A DNA stretch of 43,603 nt. Source: Leptolyngbyaceae cyanobacterium M33_DOE_097 (GTDB lineage: Bacteria; Cyanobacteriota; Cyanobacteriia; Leptolyngbyales; Leptolyngbyaceae). The position numbers were made by a program, and so were the translations under genes. Shown piece after piece: positions 35,713-43,603 of the stretch. The stretch's first letter is position 1. Each line of letters opens with the position of its first letter. The notes under the pieces are model-generated. The model was not told where the DNA came from and ran no database searches. It was given only the letters and a program-made list of their open reading frames with translations. Location of the stretch: contig DVDV01000005.1 in the NCBI GenBank assembly GCA_015296075.1, forward strand, positions 1 through 43,603. Direction: 5' to 3'.

Positions 35713-36327
35713 ATGCACCACTTTCGCCCCACTGGCTCCTCATTCAAGCGGTTTTTACGCGCACTCGTTTGGTTGAGTCCGGTGTCTCTCCTATTCGTCG
35801 CGTGTACCCCTACCATCACCTCTGAGTCGGTCGAAACAAACATTAAAACGGGGTTTCAGGATTTGACGGGGTTTGTGCTTGACAGCATCGATTGCCCAGA
35901 AAATATTGCAGCTCAAGCAGGCAAAACCTATGAATGCGCGGCGATCGCAACGGGAGAAAGCTTCAAAATTGTGGTCAAACCGACGGGTGAAGGGGCGCAG
36001 TTTAACTGGGAGCCAGTGCCAATGGCGATGAACGTCAATAATATTGAAACGCAACTGCGCGATTATGTGCAGGGCCGTAGTAAATTCGTCGTGGACTCGG
36101 TAAACTGTCCTAAGTTGATCTTGGCCGATCCAACCAAGGTTTATGAGTGTGAATTAGTCGCGGGTCAAGAACGTGGCATTGTGCGCGTCAAACCGACTGG
36201 CAAAGACACACAGTACGACTGGGAAATCGTCACAGAGAAGAACGCGGGTTCAACGAGTTCACCAGAGTTACCTCCCTCCCTCAATTCACCTGCTTCACCT
36301 GCACCCTTGCCCCCGCCCCCTCAGTGA
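35713..36327 (+). CDS. lipoprotein with two DUF4333 domains
   Basis: About 204 residues. A hydrophobic signal ends in a lipobox-like LLFVAC, with Cys near residue 30, suggesting lipid attachment. Two tandem DUF4333 units follow, each with the paired cysteines DSxxCP...YEC: DSIDCPENIAAQAGKTYECAA and DSVNCPKLILADPTKVYECEL. They are likely disulfide-bonded and exported. The C-terminal tail is Pro/Ser-rich. I use ATG 35713; a GTG at 35656 would precede the signal by 19 residues and lacks support. The ClpP-like gene starts 32 bases after the stop on the same strand, so they may be cotranscribed. Function is unknown; the family is known mainly from actinobacteria and cyanobacteria. Confidence 0.78.
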   Translation: MHHFRPTGSSFKRFLRALVWLSPVSLLFVACTPTITSESVETNIKTGFQDLTGFVLDSIDCPENIAAQAGKTYECAAIATGESFKIVVKPTGEGAQFNWEPVPMAMNVNNIETQLRDYVQGRSKFVVDSVNCPKLILADPTKVYECELVAGQERGIVRVKPTGKDTQYDWEIVTEKNAGSTSSPELPPSLNSPASPAPLPPPPQ

Positions 36328-36359
36328 ATTAGCCGCTCCGCCTCCTATCTCAACTTTTT

Positions 36360-37154
36360 ATGCCCTATTGCTTTGCTCAAGCACTATTCAGAGTTGCTTT
36401 GTCTATTTTTTGGTGCGCTTCCCCCCTCGCGATCGCCCAACAAGCAACAAGCCAACCCGCAACGGCGATCTCGAGAACACCAAAAACAGTTTTACAGACA
36501 GAAACAGACGATCTGGAGACAGACGATAAACCAGATCACGCTTTAGAGGCAGGCGTAGAAAGTTGGCTCTTGCAGCAGCGTGTCATCTTTATCAGTGGTG
36601 AAATTGAACCAGGATTAGCAGAAACCGTAATTGCTCAACTGCTTTATCTGGACGCTCAATCCGCCGCTGACATCTATCTCTACATCAACTCCAGTGGGGG
36701 TGAGATTCCGTCAGGGCTGGCGATCTTTGACACGATGCGATCGCTCAAGTCCGAGATTGTGACAGTCGGAATCGGTGAAGCCTCTTCGATGGCGAGCATT
36801 TTGCTGGCGGCTGGCACAAAGGGTAAACGAATGGCGTTGCCCCATGCTCGCATCATGATTCATCAACCATTGAGCGGGGTGATTGGGCAAGCCACGGAAA
36901 TCGAAATTATGGCAAGGGAGATGCTTTATCTAAAGGGCTTAATCAATCGTTTGTTGGCCGAGTTAACAGGGCAATCGCTCCAACGTGTTGAAGCCGATAG
37001 CGATCGCGACTTTTTTATGTCAGCGCAAGAAGCAAAAGCCTACGGGTTGATTGACCAGGTGACTGATAAGGTTCCTCCGACTGTTCCGCTCCAGCGATCG
37101 CAAGGTAATTTGCAACGGGACAGCGTGTCCCAAATGGTTCCCTCAACGCAGTAA
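36360..37154 (+). CDS. ClpP-like serine protease with signal-peptide-like N terminus
   Basis: A 264-residue protein. Residues about 61-240 are a ClpP fold with an intact triad: Ser143 in GEASSMAS, His168 in MIHQP and Asp213 in EADSDRD. ClpP normally forms a cytosolic tetradecamer fed by ClpC/X. Here residues 1-28 look like a signal peptide (ALFRVALSIFWCASPLAIAQ), followed by a 35-residue Thr/Asp-rich linker. No other usable start lies between 36399 (TTG) and the catalytic domain, so the leader seems genuine. It could be exported or be a membrane-tethered ClpP; a long pro-peptide is the alternative. It lies 32 bases after the DUF4333 lipoprotein gene and 249 bases before a secreted trypsin-like protease. 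Confidence 0.8.
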   Translation: MPYCFAQALFRVALSIFWCASPLAIAQQATSQPATAISRTPKTVLQTETDDLETDDKPDHALEAGVESWLLQQRVIFISGEIEPGLAETVIAQLLYLDAQSAADIYLYINSSGGEIPSGLAIFDTMRSLKSEIVTVGIGEASSMASILLAAGTKGKRMALPHARIMIHQPLSGVIGQATEIEIMAREMLYLKGLINRLLAELTGQSLQRVEADSDRDFFMSAQEAKAYGLIDQVTDKVPPTVPLQRSQGNLQRDSVSQMVPSTQ

Positions 37155-37403
37155 TTCTCAGAGCAAAGTTCCCTCACGTGAATGGCTGTTTCGACATGGC
37201 TGTTTCAACAAATAAAAATGCTGTTTTCTGCAAGGTCTATTTGTTGGCACTGGCTAAAATTTGTAGGTAATCACCGATCCTCATTTGCAGGGATACTAGC
37301 AAACCTGGCTCAGCCAAGCGTTAGTCACCGCATGAACTGGGGAATCGTTAAGAACTGAGACACCTTTTTGCCATTCAAACAACGCCGATCATAAGGGGGA
37401 AGT

Positions 37404-39437
37404 ATGAACCAGCCTTGGCACGCATTGGGAGGAATGCCTGGAGTGCTTGCAGGAACCGCCATCGTCGCGATCGCGGTGGGTTATCAAGATGTGGCTCAAG
37501 CACTGACGTTTAACGAAGTCCGTCAGATTGCCCGTCCGGTCACGGTGCTGGTGCGCAGCAAAGACAGCATCGGTTCCGGGGTGATCATTGCAAAACAGGG
37601 CAACATTTACACGGTTTTGACCAATCGGCATGTCGTCGAAGAGAGTACGGCTTACCAAATTCAAACGTCTGATACGACAATTCACTCAACCGTGAAAGTT
37701 GTCAGGCGGTTTCCAGAGGTTGATTTAGCCGTTGTGCAATTTGACAGTTCTAAAATCTACCCGGTTGCAACGCTCGGCAACTCTGACCAAATTAAGCAAG
37801 GCGACACCATTTTTTCGTTTGGCTATCCAGCCGCTTATGACACAACAACGCGCCGAGTTGACCCCAAATACTACGAAGCAGAAGGCATTATTCTGGCGAT
37901 CGATCCCACTCAAGCGCAAGGCTATGTAATCAAACACCGGGCTGATACACCCAGGGGCATGAGTGGCGGGCCATTGTTTGATGCCAAAGGTCGGCTGATT
38001 GCCATCAATGGCAAACACGGCTCAGCCTGGGAACTGAGAGAGGGTGTGCCAACGGCTGACAGCAGTGAGCGGGGCGAAAACCTGACCACCGGTCGAACCC
38101 TGGTGCAGGTTTACAACGGCGAGTGGTTCTCAATCCCAATCAATATTGCAGTGAAGCGATTGGCGAGCGTCAATGTCACCTCCGCCAGCTTGAAGATCGA
38201 TAACACGCCACCGCCCAACAACCAGGAGCGCATTGCCAAGCCCAAAAATGCGGGTGACTTTTACCTGCGGGCCAGCCTTGCCGCCCAAGCTGGCAAGACC
38301 GAAGCAGCGATTCGCGATTACAGCCAGACAATTCAACTCAACTCCGATTTTCTCGATGCGTATTTTCAACGGGGATTAGCGTACTTAAAGCTAAATCAGC
38401 CGCAACGGGCGATCGCCGACTTCACCGAGGTCATCAATCGACCCTCCGGAAATCTCAAGATCTACGCTTACAACAACCGGGGCAATGCTTACAGCCGTCT
38501 GGACAACTGGAAAGCAGCCGTTGATGACTATAACCAGGCCATTCGCCTCAACCCTGACGTGGCGAACTTTTACTACAACCGGGGCAACGCCAAAGACCGT
38601 CTCGGCGATTCCGATGGCGCAATCACGGATTACACCCAAACCGTACGCCTTAACCCCAAAGATGCGGAAGCCTATTTTCGACGGGGCAACGTACTCTCCC
38701 GCACACGGCAATACCAATCAGCGATTAAAGACTTCACCACAGCGCTGCGGCTTAACCCTAAAGACAAATCGGCCTTCAACAACCGGGGGTTAGCCTACAT
38801 GCGGGCAGGCAACTGGCAAGCGGCGATCGCAGACTATTCCCAGGCGATTCGGCTTGACCCCAAAGCAGGCGATTTTTATTACAACCGTGGGCTAGCCCAC
38901 GGACTCGCCAGCAACTTTAAGAGTGCCGTCGCTGACTATACCGAAGCAATTCGACTTAACCCCAAAGATGCCGAAGCCTATTTTCGACGGGGCAGCGCTT
39001 ACACACGCCTGGGCGATCTACAAGCGGCGATCAAAGATTTCAACCAGGTGATTCAACTCAACCCCGACGCAAAATTTGCTTACAACAATCGAGGGCTAGC
39101 TTTTGCCCGGATGGGGCAGTTGCAGACTGCCATTGCAGACTACACGAAAGCGATTCAGCTTGACCCGAAAGCAGCTGACTTTTATTACAACCGGGGGTTA
39201 GCTCGCACATCGACCAATGATGAGCCAGGGGCGATCGCCGACTTTACCGAAGCGGTGCGCCTGAATCCCAAAGATGCGGAAGCCTACCTGCGTCGGGGCA
39301 ACCTTTACGTGCGGACAGGCAAACAAGACAACGCGATCGCAGACTACCAAACAGCCAAGCAACTGTTTCAACAACAAAATCGACCAGAGGGTGTTAAGCA
39401 AGCCCAGGAGGCAATGCAGAAGCTTCAGGCGAAATAA
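37404..39437 (+). CDS. exported trypsin-like protease with eleven TPR repeats
   Basis: A 677-residue protein. The N-terminal hydrophobic segment (about 8-33, ending VAQALT) is a signal peptide. Residues about 40-215 are a trypsin-like domain with His76 (TNRHVV), Asp107 (PEVDLAVV) and Ser187 (PRGMSGGPL), so it should be active. A linker leads to eleven TPR units (about 279-655), each with the xxYxxRGxAxxxxGxxxxAIxDYxxAIxLxP pattern. The repeats fall into a three-unit superrepeat of 102 residues. No PDZ domain is seen, so this is not DegP/HtrA. The start has a GGGGGAAG Shine-Dalgarno. Periplasmic protein-binding protease activity is likely; substrates are unknown. Confidence 0.88.
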   Translation: MNQPWHALGGMPGVLAGTAIVAIAVGYQDVAQALTFNEVRQIARPVTVLVRSKDSIGSGVIIAKQGNIYTVLTNRHVVEESTAYQIQTSDTTIHSTVKVVRRFPEVDLAVVQFDSSKIYPVATLGNSDQIKQGDTIFSFGYPAAYDTTTRRVDPKYYEAEGIILAIDPTQAQGYVIKHRADTPRGMSGGPLFDAKGRLIAINGKHGSAWELREGVPTADSSERGENLTTGRTLVQVYNGEWFSIPINIAVKRLASVNVTSASLKIDNTPPPNNQERIAKPKNAGDFYLRASLAAQAGKTEAAIRDYSQTIQLNSDFLDAYFQRGLAYLKLNQPQRAIADFTEVINRPSGNLKIYAYNNRGNAYSRLDNWKAAVDDYNQAIRLNPDVANFYYNRGNAKDRLGDSDGAITDYTQTVRLNPKDAEAYFRRGNVLSRTRQYQSAIKDFTTALRLNPKDKSAFNNRGLAYMRAGNWQAAIADYSQAIRLDPKAGDFYYNRGLAHGLASNFKSAVADYTEAIRLNPKDAEAYFRRGSAYTRLGDLQAAIKDFNQVIQLNPDAKFAYNNRGLAFARMGQLQTAIADYTKAIQLDPKAADFYYNRGLARTSTNDEPGAIADFTEAVRLNPKDAEAYLRRGNLYVRTGKQDNAIADYQTAKQLFQQQNRPEGVKQAQEAMQKLQAK

Positions 39438-39652
39438 CTGACTGACTTTAGGCTGGCAAAGCAGCTATACGGAGTTGCGGTTCATTAAATTGAGTCGGGT
39501 AATTCCTCGCAAATCTTCAACAAAGTTGACAACGGCATAGGTAGTTACCCAGTAAGCCATTAAGAACCTGCTGAAACAGCTTGAATCACTAGACTTTCTG
39601 AAAGAGCTTGCTAAAATCTAAAGCAAATCTTAAGTTTGCAGGCAGGTCTTTC

Positions 39653-39892
39653 ATGATGGCAACAGTGATTGATGCTTCTACCATGCGCTTGCTCTGGAAT
39701 GTCGTTGAAGAAATCGGTAGCCACGATTTGCTCAGCCTTAATGATTCAGGTCTCATGCGCCTGGTCTTAGAAGAAGTTTCGCACCGGGTTTCGCTTGACG
39801 GTGAAGCCCGCTCCTCAATGGTGGACTACATTCGCTCTAAAACTGGCCTGATTCGTGACATTGCTGAATCACGCCGAATTCGTGAGTGCTAA
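39653..39892 (+). CDS. small conserved cyanobacterial protein of unknown function
   Basis: About 79 residues, starting MMATVIDASTMRLLWNVVEEIG. It is helical throughout, with no membrane segment or cysteines apart from the last residue. I do not recognise a named family, though the block DSGLMRLVLEEVSHRVSLDGEARSSMVDYIRSKTGLIRD looks conserved and well folded. An ATG at 39608 would add 15 residues but lacks support; the ATG pair at 39653/39656 has AGGTC upstream. It is convergent with the CRR6 gene, whose stop lies five bases beyond. Likely real, function unknown. Confidence 0.7.
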   Translation: MMATVIDASTMRLLWNVVEEIGSHDLLSLNDSGLMRLVLEEVSHRVSLDGEARSSMVDYIRSKTGLIRDIAESRRIREC

Positions 39893-39896
39893 AGAT

Positions 39897-40367
39897 TCAC
39901 ACAAACGCAAAAAAAGCATCATCAATCTCATACCCAAACATCTGCGTCATTGCTTTTAGCCGTGCAGTTCCCTCAATGCCGTGCTGCTTTAACCATGTCG
40001 CTAAAACAAATATTTTGTGCATGACGAAAATTTCGAGCGCTTCTGGGTTATAGATGATCCCATCTCTGGGATGAAATTGATGTGGCACTAACATCGCCAC
40101 ATATCGCGCCAGTTCACCTGTTTTCCAATCCAGGAAGAAGGGAAGCCAGGGGTAGCGTGCATCTAAACGAATAAACCAAAGCCGAATTTCAGAAATCTCG
40201 GATAACTCGCGCGGATCTTCCGGCGATCGCTCAAAATTGACCTGAAACTGCACCGTTTGTTCATGGCTCAGCAGATCTCCCTGCAACATCGATTCAATCA
40301 CATCTACCGCAGGCGAAAGATCAAGGGTGTTGATCTGCTCAGTTGAAAGGGCGATCGCAACAGTCAT
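39897..40367 (-). CDS. CRR6-like NDH-1 assembly factor
   Basis: About 156 residues. The middle block FQVNFERSPEDPRELSEISEIRLWFIRLDARYPWLPFFLDWKTGELARYVAMLVPHQF and the C-terminal GIIYNPEALEIFVMHKIFVLATWLKQHG match CRR6 (DUF1817), a protein required for assembly of NdhI into the NDH-1 complex in chloroplasts and cyanobacteria. It is soluble and found only in oxygenic phototrophs. ATG at 40367; the frame opens five codons earlier at a TTG without support. It fits with ndhO in this window as part of NDH-1 function, though the genes are 18 kb apart. Confidence 0.88.
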   Translation of the reverse strand: MTVAIALSTEQINTLDLSPAVDVIESMLQGDLLSHEQTVQFQVNFERSPEDPRELSEISEIRLWFIRLDARYPWLPFFLDWKTGELARYVAMLVPHQFHPRDGIIYNPEALEIFVMHKIFVLATWLKQHGIEGTARLKAMTQMFGYEIDDAFFAFV

Positions 40368-40807
40368 AAACCATCCATACAAACCTACAGGCTCTAGGTT
40401 AGCGGGTTGTGGGGATGAATACTATCGAGATTACAGCAAACGTCTATTGATGTAGCGATCGCTGGGACTGGTCAATCGATTAGGTATGACTCCGCCAGAG
40501 TTAGGCTAGGTTGGGAGGCAAAGCCTGCTTCTGATTTATAGCGCTACGCATAGAAGTTGGTACAAGAGGGTGTGGGAGCTGCGCTCCCAGCCAGGGGTTT
40601 CACCCCTGCACCCCGTCCTAACATTTTCCAGTATTGCTATAACTTTGTAATTAAGTCGTGCCTGAATGATTGCTTTATCGGCTGATTTAAAGCCGAGAAT
40701 TCTTGGCCGAACGTTAGCGCTGTTTGCCGTTTTGATGGCAAAGTTCCGATTTTCTGTCATCCACATCCCTAGAAGGCTGTCCCTCGCCATTCTCCCTAGA
40801 AAAATCG
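40368..40807. other. intergenic region with a three-way-junction repeat
   Basis: This 440-base gap lies between divergent genes and should hold both promoters. The notable structure is a compact set of three stems at 40568-40613 described separately. No supported gene is seen. Confidence 0.5.
40568..40613. repeat. compact three-stem palindromic element
   Basis: Outer GGGTG (40568-40572) pairs with CACCC (40609-40613). Inside are TGGGAGC-TGC-GCTCCCA (40573-40589) and CAGGGGT-TTC-ACCCCTG (40592-40608). All stems are perfect, so the DNA or RNA could form a three-way junction. No T tract follows. The second hairpin resembles the one at 19326-19340. Confidence 0.6.
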
Positions 40808-42811
40808 ATGTCTACCGCAGCTCAATCTCCTCCTAACAACTTGTTTTTAGTGTGTGGTCTTGGCAGCTTAGGGCAATACTGCGTCGGTAACTTAATCGAG
40901 TTTGGCGTGCCCGTCGTTGGTATTGACACCCATCATCCTCAACACTGGGAGATTCCCAACCTGCCTGAGCAGCTTGAGCAGCTTTTGGTCGGTGATTGTC
41001 GTCAGGCCGAAATTTTAGAAAAAGCAGGCATCCATCAATGTCGGGCGGTGCTACTCGTCACGAGTGATGAGCGCGTCAACATTGCGGCGGCATTTGTGGC
41101 GCGATCGCTCAATCCTAATGTGCGGTTGGTGGTGCGATCGGCCCAAGACAACCTGAACCATCTGCTCAATCAAGAACTGGGCAATTTTGTCGCCTACGAA
41201 GCGACTCAGCTCCCAGCGGCTAGCATCGCGATCGCGGCTTTAGGCAGCGATATTCAAAGTCTGTTTATGCTCGATCAGCAAGCGCTGCAAGTCATTTCGA
41301 CCCAAATTGAACCGGGGCATCGCTGGTGTAATGTGCGAAAGCTGCACGAATTACAGACCAGTACCCGGCGTTTGCTCGATCATCATGCTCCGGAGCGGCC
41401 TCAGACTCGCCAATTTTACGAATGGGAGCCAGATGAGCGGGTGCAAGCAGGCGACCACATTAGTTACATCGAAATTGTTAGCCGCCTGCCCTCGCTTGCC
41501 ATGCCAGAAACCGGGCGATCGCAGCAGGGTTTGTTACTCAATCTGGCAAAACGATTGCACTGGGGTGACGTGCGAGAAAAACTGGGTGAGCGTTGGAAAG
41601 AAAGTAGCCAGGTGCAACGCGCTGCAACCGTTTCGGGATTGTTGATGGCGGTTTTGTTACTGCTGTGCATGGCCTTCTACAAGCTGCAATATCCCAATAT
41701 TTCGTTGATGGGGGCACTCAACGTCGCGGTTTTGCTGCTATTTGGCAACTTTGATGGGGTCTACGCTGGCCTGGAGTTAATCGATCCGCCTTCGTGGTGG
41801 CTGTATCTGTTTAGCATTCTGATCATGCTGGCAGGCACACTCTTCATCGGGATCTTGTATGCCCTGTTAACCGAACGGGTGCTAGCGGCTCGGTTTCAGT
41901 TTGCCAAGCGGCGTCCCCCGGTTCCAAAAGCAGGTCATATTGTGATAGTCGGTTTAGGTCGGGTGGGGCAGCGGGTGGCCCAGCTCTTGCACGACCTCAA
42001 GCAATCGGTGGCTAGCCTCCACAGCAGTAATTTAGCCGCAGACGTTTTACCCGACATGCCCCTGGTTGTTGGCACCTTGAAAGACAACCTGAATAAAGTC
42101 AATATCGAAGGGGCAAAAGGCATTTTAGCCCTGACAGACGATGAAGTTGCCAATCTCGAATTGGGGTTGATGGCAAAGGCGCTGAATCCCAATTGCACCC
42201 TGGTAATTCGCTGTTTTGATGAGCGGTTTACGGATAGCGTTAGCCGCCTGTTACCCGATGCAAAAGTTGTGGGCATCTACGCTCAAGCTGCCGAAGTCTT
42301 TGTTGGGGCGGCCTTTGGCGAGAATATTTTGCACTTGTCTCGTCTGGGCGATCGCACCATGCTCGTTACCGAGTACAACATTGAAGCAACGGATACGTTG
42401 TGCGGCTATTTAATCTCTGAAATCACCTATGGCTACGGAATTGTGCCGATTCTGCATCAGCCTCCAGAAAAACCAGCGCAGTTTATGCCAAACGAAGACA
42501 AGCGCTTGAGTGTTGGAGATCGCCTGATTGTGCTGGCTGATATTGATGCTTTGCAACGGGTAGAGCAAGGCAAAATGGCACCCCGTCGCTGGCTGGTGCA
42601 TGTTGAGCAACTCCGACTCAGCAATACCCAGTTTGATGGCATGCAAGCGATCGCCCGGATCTCAGGATGTGATGTGGCGATCGCCAATCAGTTGATGAGT
42701 CACCTACCCGGCACGCTGGCTTGTCCGCTCTACAAACATCAAGCCCTGCGCCTGGTTCGCGCTTTGAGCAAAGTTCAGATTCGCGCACACCTGGTTAATC
42801 GGCCGACGTGA
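40808..42811 (+). CDS. RCK-pore-RCK channel-like protein
   Basis: A 667-residue membrane protein. Residues about 12-140 are a TrkA-N/RCK Rossmann domain (GLGSLGQ at 17-23). A short domain (to about 225) may be TrkA-C-like. Residues about 274-292 and 331-355 are transmembrane helices flanking a pore-helix-like segment (ALNVAVLLLFGNFDG). A second TrkA-N domain follows (GLGRVGQRVAQLL, near 380), then a TrkA-C domain at about 505-585. The overall plan is that of a two-TM ligand-gated K+ channel with two RCK units split by the pore. The selectivity filter, normally TVGYGD, reads LFGNFD, so K+ selectivity is doubtful. It may be an ion channel of other selectivity, or a sensor. ATG at 40808; it stands alone. 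Confidence 0.8.
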   Translation: MSTAAQSPPNNLFLVCGLGSLGQYCVGNLIEFGVPVVGIDTHHPQHWEIPNLPEQLEQLLVGDCRQAEILEKAGIHQCRAVLLVTSDERVNIAAAFVARSLNPNVRLVVRSAQDNLNHLLNQELGNFVAYEATQLPAASIAIAALGSDIQSLFMLDQQALQVISTQIEPGHRWCNVRKLHELQTSTRRLLDHHAPERPQTRQFYEWEPDERVQAGDHISYIEIVSRLPSLAMPETGRSQQGLLLNLAKRLHWGDVREKLGERWKESSQVQRAATVSGLLMAVLLLLCMAFYKLQYPNISLMGALNVAVLLLFGNFDGVYAGLELIDPPSWWLYLFSILIMLAGTLFIGILYALLTERVLAARFQFAKRRPPVPKAGHIVIVGLGRVGQRVAQLLHDLKQSVASLHSSNLAADVLPDMPLVVGTLKDNLNKVNIEGAKGILALTDDEVANLELGLMAKALNPNCTLVIRCFDERFTDSVSRLLPDAKVVGIYAQAAEVFVGAAFGENILHLSRLGDRTMLVTEYNIEATDTLCGYLISEITYGYGIVPILHQPPEKPAQFMPNEDKRLSVGDRLIVLADIDALQRVEQGKMAPRRWLVHVEQLRLSNTQFDGMQAIARISGCDVAIANQLMSHLPGTLACPLYKHQALRLVRALSKVQIRAHLVNRPT

Positions 42812-42946
42812 TCCCACAACGCTCTTCTGCCCCTGGCAATCTTCCCCTCTTTCTCCCCACATCGATCTCATCCATAATCCTTAAGAAGCAACCTCTTTGG
42901 CCCCAAAATCGGCAAAATGAGAATAATGTAAAAAAGGAAGAATAGT

Positions 42947-43378
42947 ATGCGTTTACTACATACGATGCTGCGGGTCGGCAATCTCGAAGAATCGCTAAAC
43001 TTCTACTGCAACGTGCTGGGAATGAAACTCTTACGCAAAAAAGATTATCCCGGTGGGGAGTTTACCCTGGCCTTTGTCGGCTATGGCGATGAAGCAAACC
43101 ATGCCGTTTTAGAATTAACCTACAACTGGGGTAAAAACAGCTATCAGATGGGTGATGCTTACGGGCATATCGCGCTTGGGGTCGATGACATCTACGCAAC
43201 GTGTGAAGAAATTCGCAGACAGGGTGGCAAAATTACCCGTGAGCCTGGGCCGATGAAGCATGGCACAACCGTCATTGCTTTTATCGAAGACCCCAACGGC
43301 TACAAAATCGAGTTGATTCAATTAGGAACACAGGGTTCAGCGCATCAATCAACTGAGGTAGCCGGTGCGAGTGCCTGA
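42947..43378 (+). CDS. gloA: lactoylglutathione lyase (glyoxalase I)
   Basis: A 143-residue cytosolic metalloenzyme that converts the methylglyoxal-glutathione hemithioacetal to S-lactoylglutathione. The four metal ligands known from E. coli GloA are in place: His5 (LLHTMLRV), Glu56 ([10 protein letters not shown]), His74 (AYGHIALGV) and Glu122 (YKIELIQ). The N-terminal [28 protein letters not shown] block is typical. It is about eight residues longer than E. coli GloA at the C terminus, with a Ser/Ala-rich tail. The start has a clear AAGGAAG Shine-Dalgarno. It is monocistronic. Confidence 0.95.
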   Translation: MRLLHTMLRVGNLEESLNFYCNVLGMKLLRKKDYPGGEFTLAFVGYGDEANHAVLELTYNWGKNSYQMGDAYGHIALGVDDIYATCEEIRRQGGKITREPGPMKHGTTVIAFIEDPNGYKIELIQLGTQGSAHQSTEVAGASA

Positions 43379-43463
43379 TCGCGATCGCCTAAGCGGCTTG
43401 ACTCACAGCTAGTGGTCTGCCAAGCCAGCTTTGCCAGGTAGAGAAGGTTCTTTTGGTGAACTA

Positions 43464-43603
43464 CTAGGGCGTGTTTTAAAACCCTTTGAGATCCTTTGGT
43501 AGTCTAGAGTTAGCGCATTCAGAGTCTGACTATGATTCTTCCCTCCTATCGTCGTGGCGACTTAACCAATGCTCAATGGGAAAAATTGAAACCGCTCTTA
43601 CCA
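43464..43603 (+). mobile_element. left end of an insertion sequence, cut by the window edge
   Basis: The sequence from about 43464 (CTAGGGCGTGTTTTAAAACCC) resembles the terminal inverted repeat of IS5-type elements, and a transposase frame starts at 43532. The right end and target duplication lie outside the window, so the boundary is approximate. Confidence 0.6.
43532..43603 (+). CDS. IS5-type transposase (partial, N terminus only)
   Basis: Twenty-four codons are visible before the window ends, reading MILPSYRRGDLTNAQWEKLK and then PLLP. The block (S/P)YRxDLTxxQWxxLxPLLP is the typical N terminus (DUF4096-like) of IS5-family transposases that are widespread in cyanobacteria. The catalytic DDE region is beyond the window, so whether the copy is intact cannot be judged. 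The ATG lacks a clear Shine-Dalgarno. Confidence 0.75.
   Translation, partial: MILPSYRRGDLTNAQWEKLKPLLP

Overview
The window comes from a cyanobacterium. It encodes photosystem II PsbM, the NDH-1 subunit NdhO and a CRR6-type NDH-1 assembly factor, and the palindrome GCGATCGC (HIP1, typical of many cyanobacterial genomes) recurs throughout. Gene order, moderately high GC and large surface proteins suggest a filamentous or Leptolyngbya-like lineage, but the genus cannot be fixed from this sequence.

Layout. 1-7.6 kb: a J-domain/TPR protein, tRNA-Pro(CGG), a pentapeptide-repeat protein, a 57-residue DUF4278 protein, a small ABM-like protein, a 925-residue acyl-CoA synthetase/GNAT fusion, ThiS and an rRNA pseudouridine synthase. 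7.6-18.9 kb: a minus-strand block of five exported proteins. It reads DUF11/SdrD-like protein, large Ig/beta-barrel outer-membrane protein, beta-helix/OmpA protein, and two secreted proteins that share the same 160-residue C-terminal module. The first four genes are tightly coupled and the fifth follows a 271 bp gap. This is the best candidate for an undescribed system, possibly an outer-membrane assembly with its own substrates. 19-30 kb: mostly core genes (psbM, ndhO, malate dehydrogenase, a Gfo/Idh/MocA oxidoreductase, moaA, a STAS protein, cbiD, guaA) plus two cyanobacterial proteins of unknown role. cbiD is preceded by a potentially structured leader and a perfect CRP-type palindrome. guaA ends in a duplicated terminator that contains its stop codon. 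About 250 bp further on lie four same-strand TGTGGAAAA DnaA-type boxes spaced 20-22 bp, next to an AT-rich stretch: a candidate origin or DnaA-binding locus.

30-43.6 kb: a VOC protein, a VTE6-like DUF92 membrane protein, a retropepsin-like protease, a GT2 glycosyltransferase, a membrane pentapeptide protein, mtnA, and then three probably exported proteins in a row (DUF4333 lipoprotein, ClpP-like protease with a signal-peptide-like N terminus, trypsin-like protease with eleven TPRs). After these come a small cyanobacterial protein, CRR6, an RCK-pore-RCK channel-like protein with an altered selectivity filter, and glyoxalase I. The window ends inside an IS5-type transposase gene.

Function. Much of the window is housekeeping: purine, cobalamin, molybdopterin, thiamine, methionine salvage, methylglyoxal and NDH-1/PSII functions. 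The accessory interest is in the envelope block, the exported protease neighbourhood, the intergenic DNA architecture (DnaA boxes, paired hairpins, HIP1-rich dyads) and the IS at the right edge.
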